NCBI GenBank assembly: GCA_012295275.1
Contig: CM022665.1
Location: 13,286,476 to 13,350,475, forward strand
Length of the DNA: 64,000 nt
Reading direction: 5' to 3'
From: Chrysomallon squamiferum
Lineage: Eukaryota; Mollusca; Gastropoda; Neomphalida; Peltospiridae
Below are positions 25,885 to 39,800 of this stretch, piece after piece. Each line of letters begins with the position of its first letter. Position 1 is the first letter of the stretch. The position numbers were made by a program, and so were the translations under genes. The notes under the pieces are model-generated. The model was not told the DNA's origin and ran no database searches. It saw nothing but the letters and a program-made list of their open reading frames with translations.

Positions 25885-28154
25885 TTATTTACAAATAGTG
25901 TGCATGGGGGCTGTTTTGATGGGAGATCTAGTATTTACCATTTTATATGTTTGTTGATAGAGAAAATTACAAAAAGTAATGATGAAATGATGTATGAAAA
26001 TTATGCATGCTTTAAATAAGCAATATAGTGGCCGTTTGTGCCTAAAATCATTACAGAATTTTTTTTTTATTTTTTTTTTTATGCAATTAGCCTAATGTGC
26101 ATAGATATCAAAGATCCAGCTTTCCATATCTTTAATGCTGAATATCAGCCATTTAAATGTTATTTAAACTCTCCTGATAGTGACTGATTGATATATTACA
26201 TTAGTGGTTTTTTTAAAGTTTTAACAAAAGAAACAATCATTTTGACATTAACTTTTACAGAACTGATCCAACAATCTTTTATAAATCAGTGTTGCTGATA
26301 TTTCTGTAATGTGAGGATGGACGAATTACCCGTACATACTACATAGTAATTCATGTATCCCAAGTGTTTGCTAAACGGTCTGTGGATGTTCTGTAGATTG
26401 TTGAAAATAGCCATAACCATGTCATCATTCATTGTACTAGTGCCAGTGATACAAACCATCCAAAATGATTTATTATAAATACAGTGAAGAAAAAAAAAAT
26501 TCACATTTGTTTCTTTGTGACACACTCAGGAACAAAAGGCATTTGTTGTAAAATACATACAAAATACTTATGTAACTACTAGTACATCTGCATGACAGTC
26601 AGTTCATGCCAAAGCTGCATTGACAGTGTGAATATGTAACTTGATACCTCTCAAAGGCTGTTAATAAATTACTGCCTCCAGAATTTAATATTTTACTGTA
26701 CTGAATTTTTTTTAATAATGTTGAAAATTGCAATTATTTGTTCGTTTTAGAACTTTCAGATCATTAAAATCAGACTTGTACCTTACCTGTAATTAATGGT
26801 GATGGTTCTGGAAGGTTGCATTTGACTTTTTTTCCTGATTTGTTTCTGGCTTTTGCCAGTAAGAGTGAAAAGCATTCCTTCTATTAACGTACTAACTACA
26901 TAATTAACATATTTAGAGACTAGAAAGGTTTATGGTTTTCATTAATATTAAAATGGAGAAACAAGGAAAATGGTTAAATCATGGTACCAAAGGATAAAAT
27001 AACACAGAATATTTTTACTGTGTTACTTAGACTTTGATGCAGTGTCTACGTAATCCAGGTTCTAACTTTAAATCCAGAAGAATCATTTATCTTTATATTA
27101 CTTCAAGCACTTCATTGAGATATGTGTGTACCATTTCAGCATAATCAGTTGAATAGAGATTTTAATATGCAACTTGTGATTAATTTTTTGTTTTTTATTT
27201 GATAATCAGTTTGTGAAAAAATAAAAATGATAATAAAAGGATTGTGATCTGTTGAATTACAAGCTAATCATGTTGATTATGTGAAAAAAATCTATCACAC
27301 TTTTTCTTGTTATCTGTGATTTTGTAGTTGAGAACAGCATACATCAAAATATAAAAAGATTTAATGAAGAAGTTACTTTGAAAGATCTGCGTTCACCGGT
27401 TGATTTTTTAGCAATGTATAGTAAACTTTTGTAAGAGATATTTCATGTAGTGTAGACATAGATTACATGTGTAAAAGAATGCAGGTTGAGTCAGATATCT
27501 TATTTCTGTGAAATGAAAAATATTCAGAATAGTTTGTTTAGCACAGTCTAATACCAGATAATGTATTTCAGTTTTCAGTTGAAAAAAATATACAATACAC
27601 AATTTTATATCTTTTTCAAAAACATTTTATTTTAAACCTTGATGCTCATACTTTTTGAGAGTGACAGTAATGTGGATAATAAAAATATAAACAATACAGC
27701 ACTTTTTATAAACTGAAAATATTTATATTTTGATGGCCACAAAAAATACTTAGAATGCCAGTAAATCAGTACAAGAAAGTGAAAAACTTTCAAGTCCAGC
27801 ATTTGTGTTAGCATTAAGCATCAATGTACTTCTGTTGCCTAAATAACCATAATCATTTTTTTTTTTTAATGTTAAACACAACTACTAATTACTGGCAAAA
27901 ATGTTTAAGAAGAACAATATGATACATATCAATTATTAAGATAACCTGTAAGCAACAATAGTTGATAATGATGACTTCAGATCCATGTTAACACTAGTCA
28001 CTGCTCTGTAGCAGTTACCATAAACATAATCATCTTGATTTAGCTAAGAATAAATAATAGCTGAAGCTGCATATTACTAAACATGCATGGGGCAATAATT
28101 ACTGAAATCAAAGACCCGTCACTATCACAGTCTAGAAGAGATGTAACATAAATG
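25885..28154. other. Convergent intergenic region OPA3 / ZNRD2
   Basis: Should contain both 3' UTRs. No other gene or clear repeat is seen. Confidence 0.5.
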
Positions 28155-31100
28155 CTACAAATCCTTTAAACTCTGAATTGCATTGGCACAAGATTTGATC
28201 AGATTACAAAGCTGGATGCTGTACTCCACACTCATGGATTTGTCCAGTTCATTAGTTGCCCAGTTGAGTTTTTTATTCAGAGTATCAACAGCATCATTAT
28301 GGTTAGTCACAGATTGAGAGAGACTTGCATTTGTATTACATTCTATTCCATTACACAGTCTTGTATAATTATTAATTGGTCTCTGAGGTACACTGGCTGT
28401 CAAACTGGCTGTAGTAATGGGAGTTGTTTGAAAATGTTGGATGGTGGGTGGTCTTTGGTCACTTGATGCTGATGTGGGAGGTTTCGGGGCAGGTTCTTGA
28501 GGACTATCAGAAGCAGAAGACATGGGAGAAGCACCATCCTCTCTTAGCAAACCTAGCTCCCGTTCTCTCACCTGGGCAAGAGCTGCAGCTTCGTTAGTTA
28601 CTGAAAAATATTTGTAAAATTAAATTTATCCTGAAAAGATTTAGTCAAGTCAAGGTTGTTTTTGCAGCAATCTGTTTAAATATGTATTCTGCAAGTATTA
28701 CTGATTTAGTAGTTAGAGTGTCCTGAGTATAAATATTTTTAAAAGTATCCCAAGCATATATTATAAATAATAAAGAGAACAAATTTTGCAAATTTTAAAA
28801 TATAAGTACAAAAATAAATAATGTGAACAGTTTGAAAAGTATAATTCATAATCATATTTACATGGATCATCTTTATCCACATCAGAATCCAATTCATTAC
28901 AAGCAATGCAGTACATTGCTCCATTTCTGTCTTGAAGGAGGATTGTCTGAAACAAGCAAAAAAGAAAGAAAAGAATTTATGATACAATTAATGTTGGTAT
29001 CATATGACTTTTATATTACTAGTTATTATTTCATATAGTTTGTAACAAGGAGAGGAAACATTGCTGAGGCAATATTATCTGTATTTTCCTCCAGACAGGT
29101 TGATATACGTGACTACTTTTTATGTGCCAGTCGTAATATAGTGGGTGAAAAAGGAAATAGAAAAGGCCCATCAAGAGTTTTGATCCAGCAATTAAGAGAT
29201 TATAAAGAGTATGCTCCCCACACAAAAAGCAACATAACTTATTCTTATTAAACCTGAGATGATAAGGCATTTTGTAATGAAAAATGTAATTCTATTCATG
29301 AAGGTGCCACCCCAAAACCACTTTCTGATTTCAGAAGGGGTTCTGCTAAAATTTTTCTTTTATAACCAGACATTTTTCTATAGATCAGAACTATCAATTC
29401 TGCCCATCATTTCTCAGGCAAGTGCCGTATCTCTGAGCAATAGACTGCTAAAACGCTTATGATATTTATAATAAATAGGAGATTTGTATCAAAACATACT
29501 CCACATTCACAAAGAGTAGACAACATCTTGTATCCTTTCAAAAGGTAATCTCCCATCAGTTTGCTAATCTTGTCTGACCGATCACGTCGTGCTCTGATTA
29601 GTTTCATCTCGGCTTCTGATGGGGGTTGCCATTCATAGTCAGAAGTCTCATCTGAAACTAAGATAAAACAATTCATTATATTAAAGTATTTTATTTATCG
29701 TAATCCATTAGTTTCGTCTCTAAAATTCATGCAAACATTTCATCTAGAAATAAATAAAAATATAACCTTTCTTTTATTATTGATAAAATAATAAATATAT
29801 AATTTTATTCCTCTAAATGGAATAATGTTTTAAGGCTGTTAGTATCTAACTTATTAAGCAACAAAAATGTCTAATCATCATGTTGACAATGAAATAATCT
29901 CATTTTTATGTATTTATTACTTAAGATTATTACATTGGAATAATGAAACAATGCACCAAATGTGTGATGCATACTTTTTATGATAATAAATAAATAAATA
30001 AATAATATTTCAGGTCTGTTAACAGTAATACAGAGATAAAATCTTTCACTTAATACCACCATATTAGATGATATGTATATATATATTTTTTTTTTCTTCT
30101 TAGAAAACTTTTTATATGAATGAATGATTGTTTAATGTCAACGTGCAAAAATACAAAAGAAAATAATAAAAATTAAAATAATGACAAAACAAATTGGCTA
30201 ATGGGTGTCGTACTATGTTCACAAATATTTTAGAATATTAACAGAATCAAAACCATATGGGTGGAAAAAAGGATAAACATTATCATTTTCATTACAGGAC
30301 TAACTAATAATTGTAATATTTAATACATCATCATAATAATTGTAACATGCTGATGTAACAAAGACATTGTTTATTGATTAACTAACATAACTTTGCTACT
30401 CATGCACTGTATATCTTAAACACAACTTCAAGATGTTAATTCTTGATAATGTTGACTTAAATTACAATCCCATGGTTGATCTCACCTTCTCCATCTTCTT
30501 TTTTAACAGTTTCATGGTGTGTTCCATCACTGACACTTTCTTCGTAAGTTTCAGCTTCAGCCATTGTGACAGAGAATGTCTGGTGAGATGACTTTGCTGA
30601 TTCATGCCAGTATCTATGTGAATTTGATGTATGTTTATGGCTTGATACATGAATAATTTGCGAAGAAAGTCTAGGAACAATTTGATTCCCAAAATGATTT
30701 ATGTTCTCTAAACTGTTTGTATCTGAAACAATTTCAGTTTTGACTGTACTTACATCTGAAATGTAAGAACTATTCAAGTTTGAAACACTGTGAGTTAAAG
30801 GTTTCCTTCGCTTTCCAATTTCAATGTCATTAAGATATTTACGTCTGTTTTGAAGCATTCTTCCCAGTCGGACTCTCAGTTCATTCCGTCTGCCTGCTAT
30901 GTGTGGGGCATAAGCTGCTATGTAAGAAAAGAATTTCTCTTGTTTAACTGGTTCAATTTCAGAAAGAAGTGGAGCACTGTTCCATATTTTTGCATACACT
31001 GCAGCATCACGTAGAAGAGACTGACAAAGCCTATGAGCCTCAGAAGATTTGGTTTTTCCTTTTTTGCATGAAAGAAGTTCTTCAGGTGTGTGTTTGAGAA

Positions 31101-31203
31101 ACTGTGATGTATCACTTGAAAACACAGAAGTTGTTGATGATTTTTTTGCTTCAGAAAGATAGAATTTATGTGCCAAGTATGGTCTGTAATTTTTATTTGA
31201 CAT
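28155..31203 (-). CDS. ZNRD2: ZNRD2 (SSSCA1/p27) with a long N-terminal extension
   Basis: Exons 30486-31203, 29500-29657 (or starting at 29651), 28862-28946 and 28155-28600 join in frame (phases 1, 0, 1) into 468 residues. Residues 241-468 are ZNRD2: YEWQPPSEAEMKLIRARRD, SKLMGDYLLKGYKML, then the zinc-ribbon halves LCECGTILLQ and MYCIACNELDSDVDKD, a variable Pro/Ser region and a C-terminal helix (LNWATNELDKSMSVEYSIQL) that matches the human C-terminus. The first knuckle is C289-x-C291 rather than the human CxxC; the second is C305-x2-C308. Residues 1-239 form an extension that I do not recognise, with a basic helical middle (RRNELRVRLGRMLQNRRKYL). The ATG at 31203 follows an in-frame TAA. 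An internal ATG at M214 (MAEAETYEESV) has a strong Kozak context (ACAATGG) and would give 255 residues, nearer the usual length of about 200. ZNRD2 role is poorly defined; human autoantigen. The core call is firm, the extension less so. Confidence 0.85.
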
Positions 31204-32828
31204 GTTTTAAGGTGGAGTGGTGAAATTAACCACAGTATAAAAATTAAGAAGAATTATCATCTGTCAGTTGTGTCAAAAGTACAATGAATAAAAGTACTTG
31301 AATTACTTAAATTATGATTTAACAGATTTTTTTTAATGTGAAGTATTATTTGCACAGTGAATTTATATTATCAGTTCAATAGTTGATCTTGCTCAAAAAA
31401 TATATAACTTTTATAAGTAGATACATGAACTCAGAATGAATCTGAAAGAAACAAAAATAAAAACTGAATACTCACTGTAGCACTTAAAAATGTATGACGT
31501 ACTGTAACAATAATTTTTATATGTATATAACTGAATGTCAGCTATACTCTATACTATAATACTACAATAGCCTGAAAAGAACTTAAAAATCAGTGGCATA
31601 AAATGATAAATCCTATAATTCTAATTACGAAATTTAAGTCTTTTCTTTCGTATTTGTACTAATTACACTGTTTACAGATCTAATTTTATATAAAAATACA
31701 AACAATAATTTCGAACTATCAAATAGTATCAAAACGTTTTATTATTTTTGTCTAATAGTAATATTTTATGTTTTGCTACATTCACAGTGTGACTGTCACA
31801 GTGTCAGTATCGCTGATATTCGAGATTATTTTCAGTGGTATCATATCCGCCCGCACCCGTCCTAAAAAATGTTTTTTGATTCTTTTTTTAAAACATTTTA
31901 TACACACTAAAAAGTAATTGGTTAAATAAAGCAAATAGAAGCAAACAATTGAATTCTTCAACATTTCAAGCGATAATAGTATTAATACGTAGGTCTACAT
32001 AAAAATAATAATAAAAAAATCCCTATTTATATAGGGATATAGGGGGTGCGGGGGAAAATCTTTTCTGTAAAATAATAAATCAAAAGTAAAGATTACCAAT
32101 ACTCAATTCTGTCTGCATTTTTGTTTCAAAAATCTTAATTAACACTGAAACAATAATGCGTGTCGACAAAATCTTCACTTCCGTCTGTTTGATTTTTTTT
32201 TTTCTTTTTCTTTTCATTTAGACCTATATTTCCGGAGAACCGATTTTCATAAACTACATATAATTAAGGTAGCCGATGTAACGTCTTTGATTTAATCGTG
32301 AAATAAAATAAATAATGGACCTGTAAATTGATTAAAGTCCTAAAACATCTCCAGTACATGTCAGTAAAAACAATGTAAAACTACTCAGTCTATAGTTATT
32401 ATTATTATAATCATAATCATAATGTCGATAAAGATTTTCATTTTAAGTTATAAAGTGTTTGTATTAACATTAAACAGATTTAATGTCTGATTCATGTCTT
32501 AAAATCTCTCAAAGTATTTTAAAACAGTGTTGGAATATAAATGCGTCATTGCATATAGGTACATTAATACTTAAGGGTAGGAAATAATAAGTAAAAAAAA
32601 TATATATATATCTATATCTATATATAAATTGGTATGTTGAGAAAATATTTGAAATTAATGTTACTTAATATTTTTAGGTTTTATTAGTATTATTTATTAG
32701 CAGCCTATCACCTTTTAAAAATAGAAAGTGGCTGTTCTTATGAATAAAAGGTATTGAAATGAATAGAACTATTGTTTAAATAATTTGGATTTTAACCAAT
32801 TTGTTATTTCAGTATAAAGATATATATA

Positions 32829-33406
32829 CAGGGTATCCCAAAAGTAACCGAACTGCAAACTTAAATAAAATTAGATATTAAAAACAACAAATTTAATCTG
32901 TATGTTTAGTATGTACAAATATTCAAATGCAGCTGCCACTAAATCCTTGTTTTCAGGTGAACGAACTGTTTCTGGATGACCTTTTTTAGGAGCACTTGAC
33001 ACACTTCCAGTTACTTCAAATTTGGATACAAGATTGAACATTGTTGATTTACTCGGTACAGGTGTTCTAAAGTTTACTTCCCATCTTTCTTCAACATGCT
33101 TGTAGCTAGTCATTGCATAGTAATTCTTAATAACGAAGATATGTTTATTTAAATCTAAAGTTCTTCACTGCATTTTTAAGAGTGAGGGTACCATTTCAAG
33201 TCAAGCCATGGAGAGTCCAGTAGCACTTGCTAAAACAGAAGTCTCAATCACGAAGAACAAAAATCATTCCAAAGACTACCACTGACAGAAGTAAATGAAT
33301 AGTACAAAAGATAACGTAAAATGACGTAAAAGATGGAATTAAATTTGTTATTTTTAATATCTAATTTTATTTAAATTTGCAGTTTGGTTACTTTTGGGAC
33401 ACCCTG
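32829..33406 (-). mobile_element. Mariner-like element with long inverted repeats
   Basis: The ends CAGGGTATCCCAAAAGTAAC and (inward) CAGGGTGTCCCAAAAGTAAC continue as a matching inverted repeat through TTTAAATAAAATTAGATATT, about 57 bp in all. TA stands on both sides. The inside encodes only the helix-turn-helix part of a transposase. The two ends are still nearly identical, so insertion is fairly recent compared with other elements here. Confidence 0.85.
32871..33113 (-). pseudogene. Transposase HTH fragment
   Basis: An 80-codon ORF with FNLVSKFEVTGSVSSAPKKG and HPETVRSPEN resembles the DUF4817-type helix-turn-helix at the start of many mariner-related transposases. The last codons run into the inverted repeat. 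No catalytic domain. Confidence 0.7.
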
Positions 33407-33980
33407 TATATATATATATATATATATATATTCTTAATTTAAATAAACTGAATAATAATATATACCTCACATTATTTCCTCTTAAACAATTTTGCACGAA
33501 CTTAAATAAATTAAAAGAAAAAAATAATTTAATGAATCAACTGGCATCATACATCCTTCTTGAACAAACATTGTCATGATCATAACATTTATTTTTGTTA
33601 AAGTGTAGTGTTAAATGTTAGCTTTGTCCTTTATCATCCACTAATTAGAAATGTTAAATAACCAAAAGAAAAACAGCACTGGAATCATTGATATAAATAT
33701 TTCATTTTCGGTTTAATGTTTACAACTTTGATTATTATAAATAGCCAGTATTAAATATTTATCTGTAAATTTGTAACAGAAGTTGTTGAGAAAAGAGTTA
33801 CAAAGTGCAAAATAAATGTTTAGCTTTACAAAGTACTTACAATAATTTTCATAATAGTAAAAATGCAAATATTACATTAATTATAATATTCAGTTGAAGT
33901 ATAACTGCAAAATAGCTTTGTATAAGACAGCATATATATATATATAAAGAACAAAACAATAATACAAATATAAGGTTATC

Positions 33981-33986
33981 TTTATT
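33981..33986 (-). promoter_or_regulatory. Candidate poly-A signal of MED29
   Basis: AATAAA on the minus strand about 380 bp after the MED29 stop. Position is plausible, but the hexamer is frequent here. Confidence 0.3.
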
Positions 33987-34365
33987 TTGAAAACAAACAA
34001 TATTCCACATACAATATATTTCATGTTTTTAAGACAATCTCCTGAAAATATGACATTTCCAAGAAGGTTTTTTGTCTCATATTTCTTCTAGATGCAACTC
34101 TTTCTGATCATATGTCTTCTTGGTCTTGACTTTCTGTACAGTTCTGTCTTCAGAAAGTAGTAAATTCCAAGTTTAGATCTTCCAAAGATATGAACTATGG
34201 AATGTTAAAGAAGCCATGTATTGTAATATTTTGCTGCAAAGGATCTGAAATTGTCAAAGATCCCATCTGATTGTATCCAGGACCATACATTATCGTTTTC
34301 TTTGTGGAGACTCCAATACTTAGAGGTTGATTGCCATCAAGATATTATTTAATTACTAAATCTGT

Positions 34366-36505
34366 CTATCTTTCAGACAGTTTTCTGGCACACTCATGAA
34401 GCAAATCATGAATTTCTCTAGCACAGTTTACCTGGAACTTTATCATCTGCAAATACTGTGGATATGGCTGGCTATCTGGTGGTGGGTTCTCTCCCTTTGA
34501 AATAACAACGTTAAGTGGTGTGTACTTGATGCTGTCTATTGCCAGATTCTGAGTCTCCAAGGCTAACCTCTGTAAAAATAATTATTAACTACTGCATATA
34601 CTGTTAAAACCATAGAGTAATGAACTGACATTACTGGTGTGTCTTGTGAAAGAGAGAGAAAGCAACTGTACTTTACATAAATAGTAGTACTACCATTCCT
34701 ACTTTCTTGTTCTGTGACAGACACTATGGCTCGGTCTGATTAGTAGATAATAAGCAGAAAATTTAAAATGTTATTAAAAATAGCTGATACATATTCTACA
34801 GAGAAGTGAAAAGTATTTAGTTTCCTTTTTAACCAATGTGTCATAATCAACTAACAAAGACTGTGGTATTAGTTTTCCATATAATGGGTCTAGTGGTGCC
34901 TGTCAGTAATATTAGCTATTTATATTGGTTTTCCTATTTAAAATCATTGTAATAATAAACAACATATGATCAACAACTAAAAATATGCTGAAATCCAGTT
35001 AAATATTAATTTATTTTAAAATGTATCCTTTTTGGTTTTTTTTTTTTAACCCTTATAGCCATAGTGATAGACAAAGATTGTTGTTAATGAAATATAAAGT
35101 GTCTTTTTTTTTAACATAAGCATTTAATGAGAATTCTGATCATATATTAATATACAAATAAAATAAATAAATTTAATGCATACCAAATTCATTTCAATTA
35201 GATCACAAACTGAATAGAACTCTTCTAAACTCTTTTCGAATTTCAGCAGATATTCTTCTGAAGATTTGCTGCAAATGTAATTAATTGCTGTTAAATTTGT
35301 AAAAAACAAAGGGATGTACAAAATAACTTTTTAAATGTGTTTTTGGTATCATTAAAGTGAATAGAATAAAAAAAAATGTTCCTTTCTTTTTATAATTCAA
35401 GAATGTACTATCATGACTACCACTGTGAATTCGAGACAGCCATGACAGCTACTTTCAGTCTGAGTTTTAATCCTTGGCTTTAAATTTGGCTAAAATACAT
35501 TTGTACTGACCAAGATATATTTTTTCTCCCAATAAATGCTTTGCATTATTACATATTTAAAAAAATAAATAAATAAATAAAAAATTATACATACACATTC
35601 AGTATTTACATATAATTTAATTTTGCTCTCATAATAAATTTTATTACACTTTAAAATACAGGACTTGAAAACTTTTGGCCTAAGAAAATTGTAAAAGATA
35701 TGGAATATTTAAATGGCTGATCAGTGGTCTCAACTTACTGGCCTGAATCATGTTGAGCATTATGAGCAAAGGCATCACCAGCATTTTTAAACAATGTCTA
35801 AAAAAAGAAGAAAACAGTTAAATGTACATTATGTAGGTTTGTTTTTATCAGTTTAAGAGTTTGCAAGAAAAAAAAAAGAAGAGGGAAAATCAAAGCACTG
35901 ATCGTCTGATGACTCACCTACTAATACATTATGATTATATATTAATGATACTCACTGATATTGTGACAGTATTTTGGATTTGAAAATCAAAATATCTCCA
36001 GTTACCTTCTTGTTTGTAATATTCAATACTATCTTTGTTTGCTTGTTTGGTATTCATTTTTATTTAAAACAAATACATACACATAATTATTATATAATTA
36101 TAAATTAATAATTATAAAATTTGTTGATCTTTTTATTTTTTTACTTCATATCTTATTTTTCAAATTACATGTTTATTTGTTTTTTAATTTAAATGCCTAT
36201 AAACTTAAAATAGAGTTTTACACAATAAAACTAAAAACCCCAACGTGCACAAACATTCGCGTTGTTATTGTCGATTGTAATAAAAACAGTAATTATTTGA
36301 AACAATCGACTGGGGTTAATCTCATGTTATTATTATGTTAACAGACCAGATTAAATTTGCAATATACCGCAAGATAGGATTTAAGTCTTGGTAATAATAC
36401 ACTCTTAAATTTTGAAACAGGGTCAACATCTGTTGCAATTTGTGGTTGCTGTTGCCCTTGTGGTCCAGGATTCTGTTGCGAAACAGGCTGTTGAGGTGCC
36501 GCCAT
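34366..36505 (-). CDS. MED29: Mediator complex subunit 29
   Basis: Four exons, 36368-36505, 35739-35797, 35184-35268 and 34366-34569, join in phases 0, 2 and 0 to give 161 residues (human about 200). The N-terminus is Gln/Pro-rich (MAAPQQPVSQQNPGPQGQQQ), then DPVSKFKSVLLPRLKSYLA, HKSSEEYLLKFEKSLEEFYS and CDLIEMNL, and QPYPQYLQMIKFQVNCARE with IHDLLHECARKL at the C-terminus. These line up through the whole Med29 family domain (human DFDPVQRYK, CLEEFYALCDQLE, LPYPQYLAVIKAQISCAKDI). MED29 is a subunit of the nuclear Mediator complex, which links activators to RNA polymerase II; its fly homologue is Intersex. The start ATG has an optimal context (A at -3, G at +4) and sits in a small GC-richer patch. 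A possible poly-A signal (AATAAA on the minus strand) lies at 33981-33986. Confidence 0.93.
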
Positions 36506-36792
36506 GATTCTTTATTCTTTATTACTTTCAACCTTTACTTCGAGAGGTCCACGGTAACCCCAAAGACTGCCCTCATCCAAAAAATTTGTTATAATATTTA
36601 TGTCACCAAATGAAAAAAAAAACTACAAAACAAAACAAGCAACAAAAAAAAAAAAAAAAAAGTGATTTTACAATAATAATAATAATAATAATATTTTTAT
36701 TATTATGATTATTATTATTATTATTATTATTATCTATCAAACCTTTACTTGCAAATTGAGTTTATATCATGAATTTATTCACTAAAATTAAT

Positions 36793-36850
<58 letters not shown>

Positions 36851-36863
36851 ACACACACACACA
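36793..36863. repeat. (CA)n microsatellite
   Basis: About 35 CA units with one GA interruption. Confidence 0.95.
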
Positions 36864-39800
36864 ACCAAAACAAACATTTAATGTCAAAACTTTAATATTC
36901 AGCCAGTGCCTTTTGACTGGCATACCAACAACCATGTACACTGACCTGTCTCACTGTGTTATATATTTTTCTAACCAATTAGTATAAATTTCATTGCATT
37001 TTAATGCCTTCAACATCTGTTTTCAAGAATTAATCTGGAACAATCATCAAAATATAAAAGGTAATTTACAAATAAAATAATTTATATAATAACAAAGTGT
37101 AATACTTTTCAAATGTATATTAAAAACAAACACTCAAAAAGTAAGTCAGAAATTATTTATTTATGGATTAAAATGTAACAGAAATTTAGAACAAAAAATA
37201 GTAGATAAATAGACGAAAACAAATAATAATAACAAGCAAATAAAATAAATATGAAGACACTTTCAGCAATTCAAACATAAACTATTACAGTAAGAGTTAG
37301 TTAACTACCAATAAAATTGTGATTATTAATGTTAAATAAAATGAAACAAAAATTACCCATGATAAATAAATATTTCTAAAATCCTTTATTTATTATCCAA
37401 GATAAATAACCTAATAAATAATATATTAATAATAACTGTATGTTATGCAGATTATAAACTATACATATAATTATATTAAATAAATAAATGCAATACATCA
37501 TGTTTATATTTAAAATGTACTTATGGTCAGGGCTGGATTTTGACATTTTGGGACTGCAGCAATTCATTTTGGGGAACCCTCAATATAGAAATTAAATAAC
37601 ATGACATAAAAAAAAAAAATAGTTAAAAAATAAAATAAAATAAATGATAAATTGCATTTTTTGGGGGGTAGGGGGAATAATTTTAGGTTCTGAAAAAGAC
37701 ATCTGGTTTTATTTTTTTCAATTTTACTGACTGTAAGAATACCTCTGACTAAAATATTTGGTTTGTATTATTGGCCATACTTGATATAAATGACTGATGT
37801 TCAGATAAGGCATGAAGTATTCTGGTGCCTTTAAATTATTTCTTTAAATTATTCATGTGAGTGTTAAGTTTTTCTCCTTTTTATACTGCTGTATAAGGCA
37901 TTAATTATTGTACTGATCCTAAATAACAGCTGAGCCAAAGAATAATAAAATTTAGTTTTTCCTCTTTCTGTTCATGATCAGCAATAAGTTTAAAATGAAA
38001 CACATTCAATAAAAATGCCTAACAAAATACAATAGCAAGTTACAAACAGTTTTCTGGCAAGTATGCATTTATCATTTGAAAAGGATCATCTTTCCAGGCT
38101 ACAGCAAAATCACTAAATCAATAGGTCATACATTACACAGGTAACTGGAACTGACAAGTCATTCATCACATTAATTTTTATAATTTTCACACTACAATAT
38201 CTACAAAAAAAAATGTTCTTAGCATTTGGGAGGCACTTTTACCCCTTTATAAATCCATCTCTGATCATGGTACCTTGTGGAATATATTTACTTTTTTTGT
38301 TTAAACTACTACAAGTACACTTTAATGACAATATTAATATTAAATCAATCAATGATTTAATATCATTTAAAGAATTATGTATTCCACATATTTTAGAAAT
38401 ACATAAACTTGTTCCATACATTTTTTATTGAAATTTATATTTAAAAACTCTTTGCACAATACTGTTATTTAACAGACTTTGTTCATTGTTAAATTATTGT
38501 CTTCATGCTCTTTTGTTGATTTGTCACACTTTCCTTCAGAAATGGCTCAGATTTTTAATTTTAAAAAAAATGTCTTTGTATTTTTATTTATTTATTTAAT
38601 TCAATTCAGTTTTATTTATAAAATAAAATAAAATGATCAGTTAGATGTGTAAAAAATGTATTAACATCTTCCATTTTCACCATTAGTGGACAAAACAAAA
38701 CAAATGAATGGAGGTGTAACAATCCCATATTTAAATTATTTGTTTGCACCATAAAAGGCATATTTCAAGTACATAATTATGTAACAAAACCCAGTTATAC
38801 ATATTATGTGTTTACATTGCCACAGGTACAGTATAAAAATTATATAAACCAGACTGACTTAAACCAACATTGCAATCTGTTAATAATATAAAATAAAATA
38901 TTTAAGAACCCTAAAAGCCTCTGTAATATTCATGTGATAAAACAAAACTATCTGTATGCTAGAATCCAAACTGTATTAAATACATAATTTTAACTGCTCA
39001 TTTCAAATTATTTTCAAACCAATGCTTCATAAATGAAAAAAATAAAAAAATAAAAATTATTTCTGTATCAATATTTAACCAAAATTAATAAATGCTTCCC
39101 AATCAATAAATTGAAAGAGTAAAATGCTACTTGAATTATGAGTATGGAAGATTAAAAAAGCAATATTTTATTTAAAGCCAAATTTAATTTTTTTATGTAT
39201 TTATTAATTTACTAGAGTACTGAAATGAAATTCTGCAACAAATAAAACCTACTTATTTAAAAAGTATTGAAAGCAAATCATGATAACCCTTTCCAATTAA
39301 ATAATTAATCAACATGTATAATAAATACTGGGGTAATGAAAAATTCTCTTTTATATAACATTTCATATATTACTTTAAATATTAACTGCAACTAGATTTA
39401 AATAAGCTTGTAACAAACATTGGTAAACTGTAATACTGTTAAACTGGGGACTGGCCTGGTAACTATTAAAATTATGAAATATAGAACATTATAGAAACAC
39501 CTATCTAAACAATAAGATATTAAAACCTACTACTATATTAACCAAGGCTAGTAACAGTATTAACAGTGCATTAGGTACACATCTGAACAAATCTAAGCTA
39601 ACTTCAACATATGAATAAAAATACTTTGAAGCATTTAATTATGGAATTATATTCACAAAGAAGTTAAAAATACCATATAACATCCCTGAAATATTTAACC
39701 AATAACTATAAAATAAGGAAAAATTATTAAACAAAACATACATCAAAAATATTAATACAGTTTAATATATTTTAAAGATTTTCCTACCATTGTTGTTACA

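Larger units (their letters stand above)
31204..34365. other. Region between ZNRD2 and MED29
   Basis: ZNRD2 upstream side and MED29 3' UTR. The only recognisable item is the mariner-type element at 32829-33406. The sequence at 31850-32340 is slightly richer in CG than its surroundings. Confidence 0.5.

Noticed and set aside
36769-36987. His/Thr repeat ORF
   Set aside because: Translation of the CA microsatellite.
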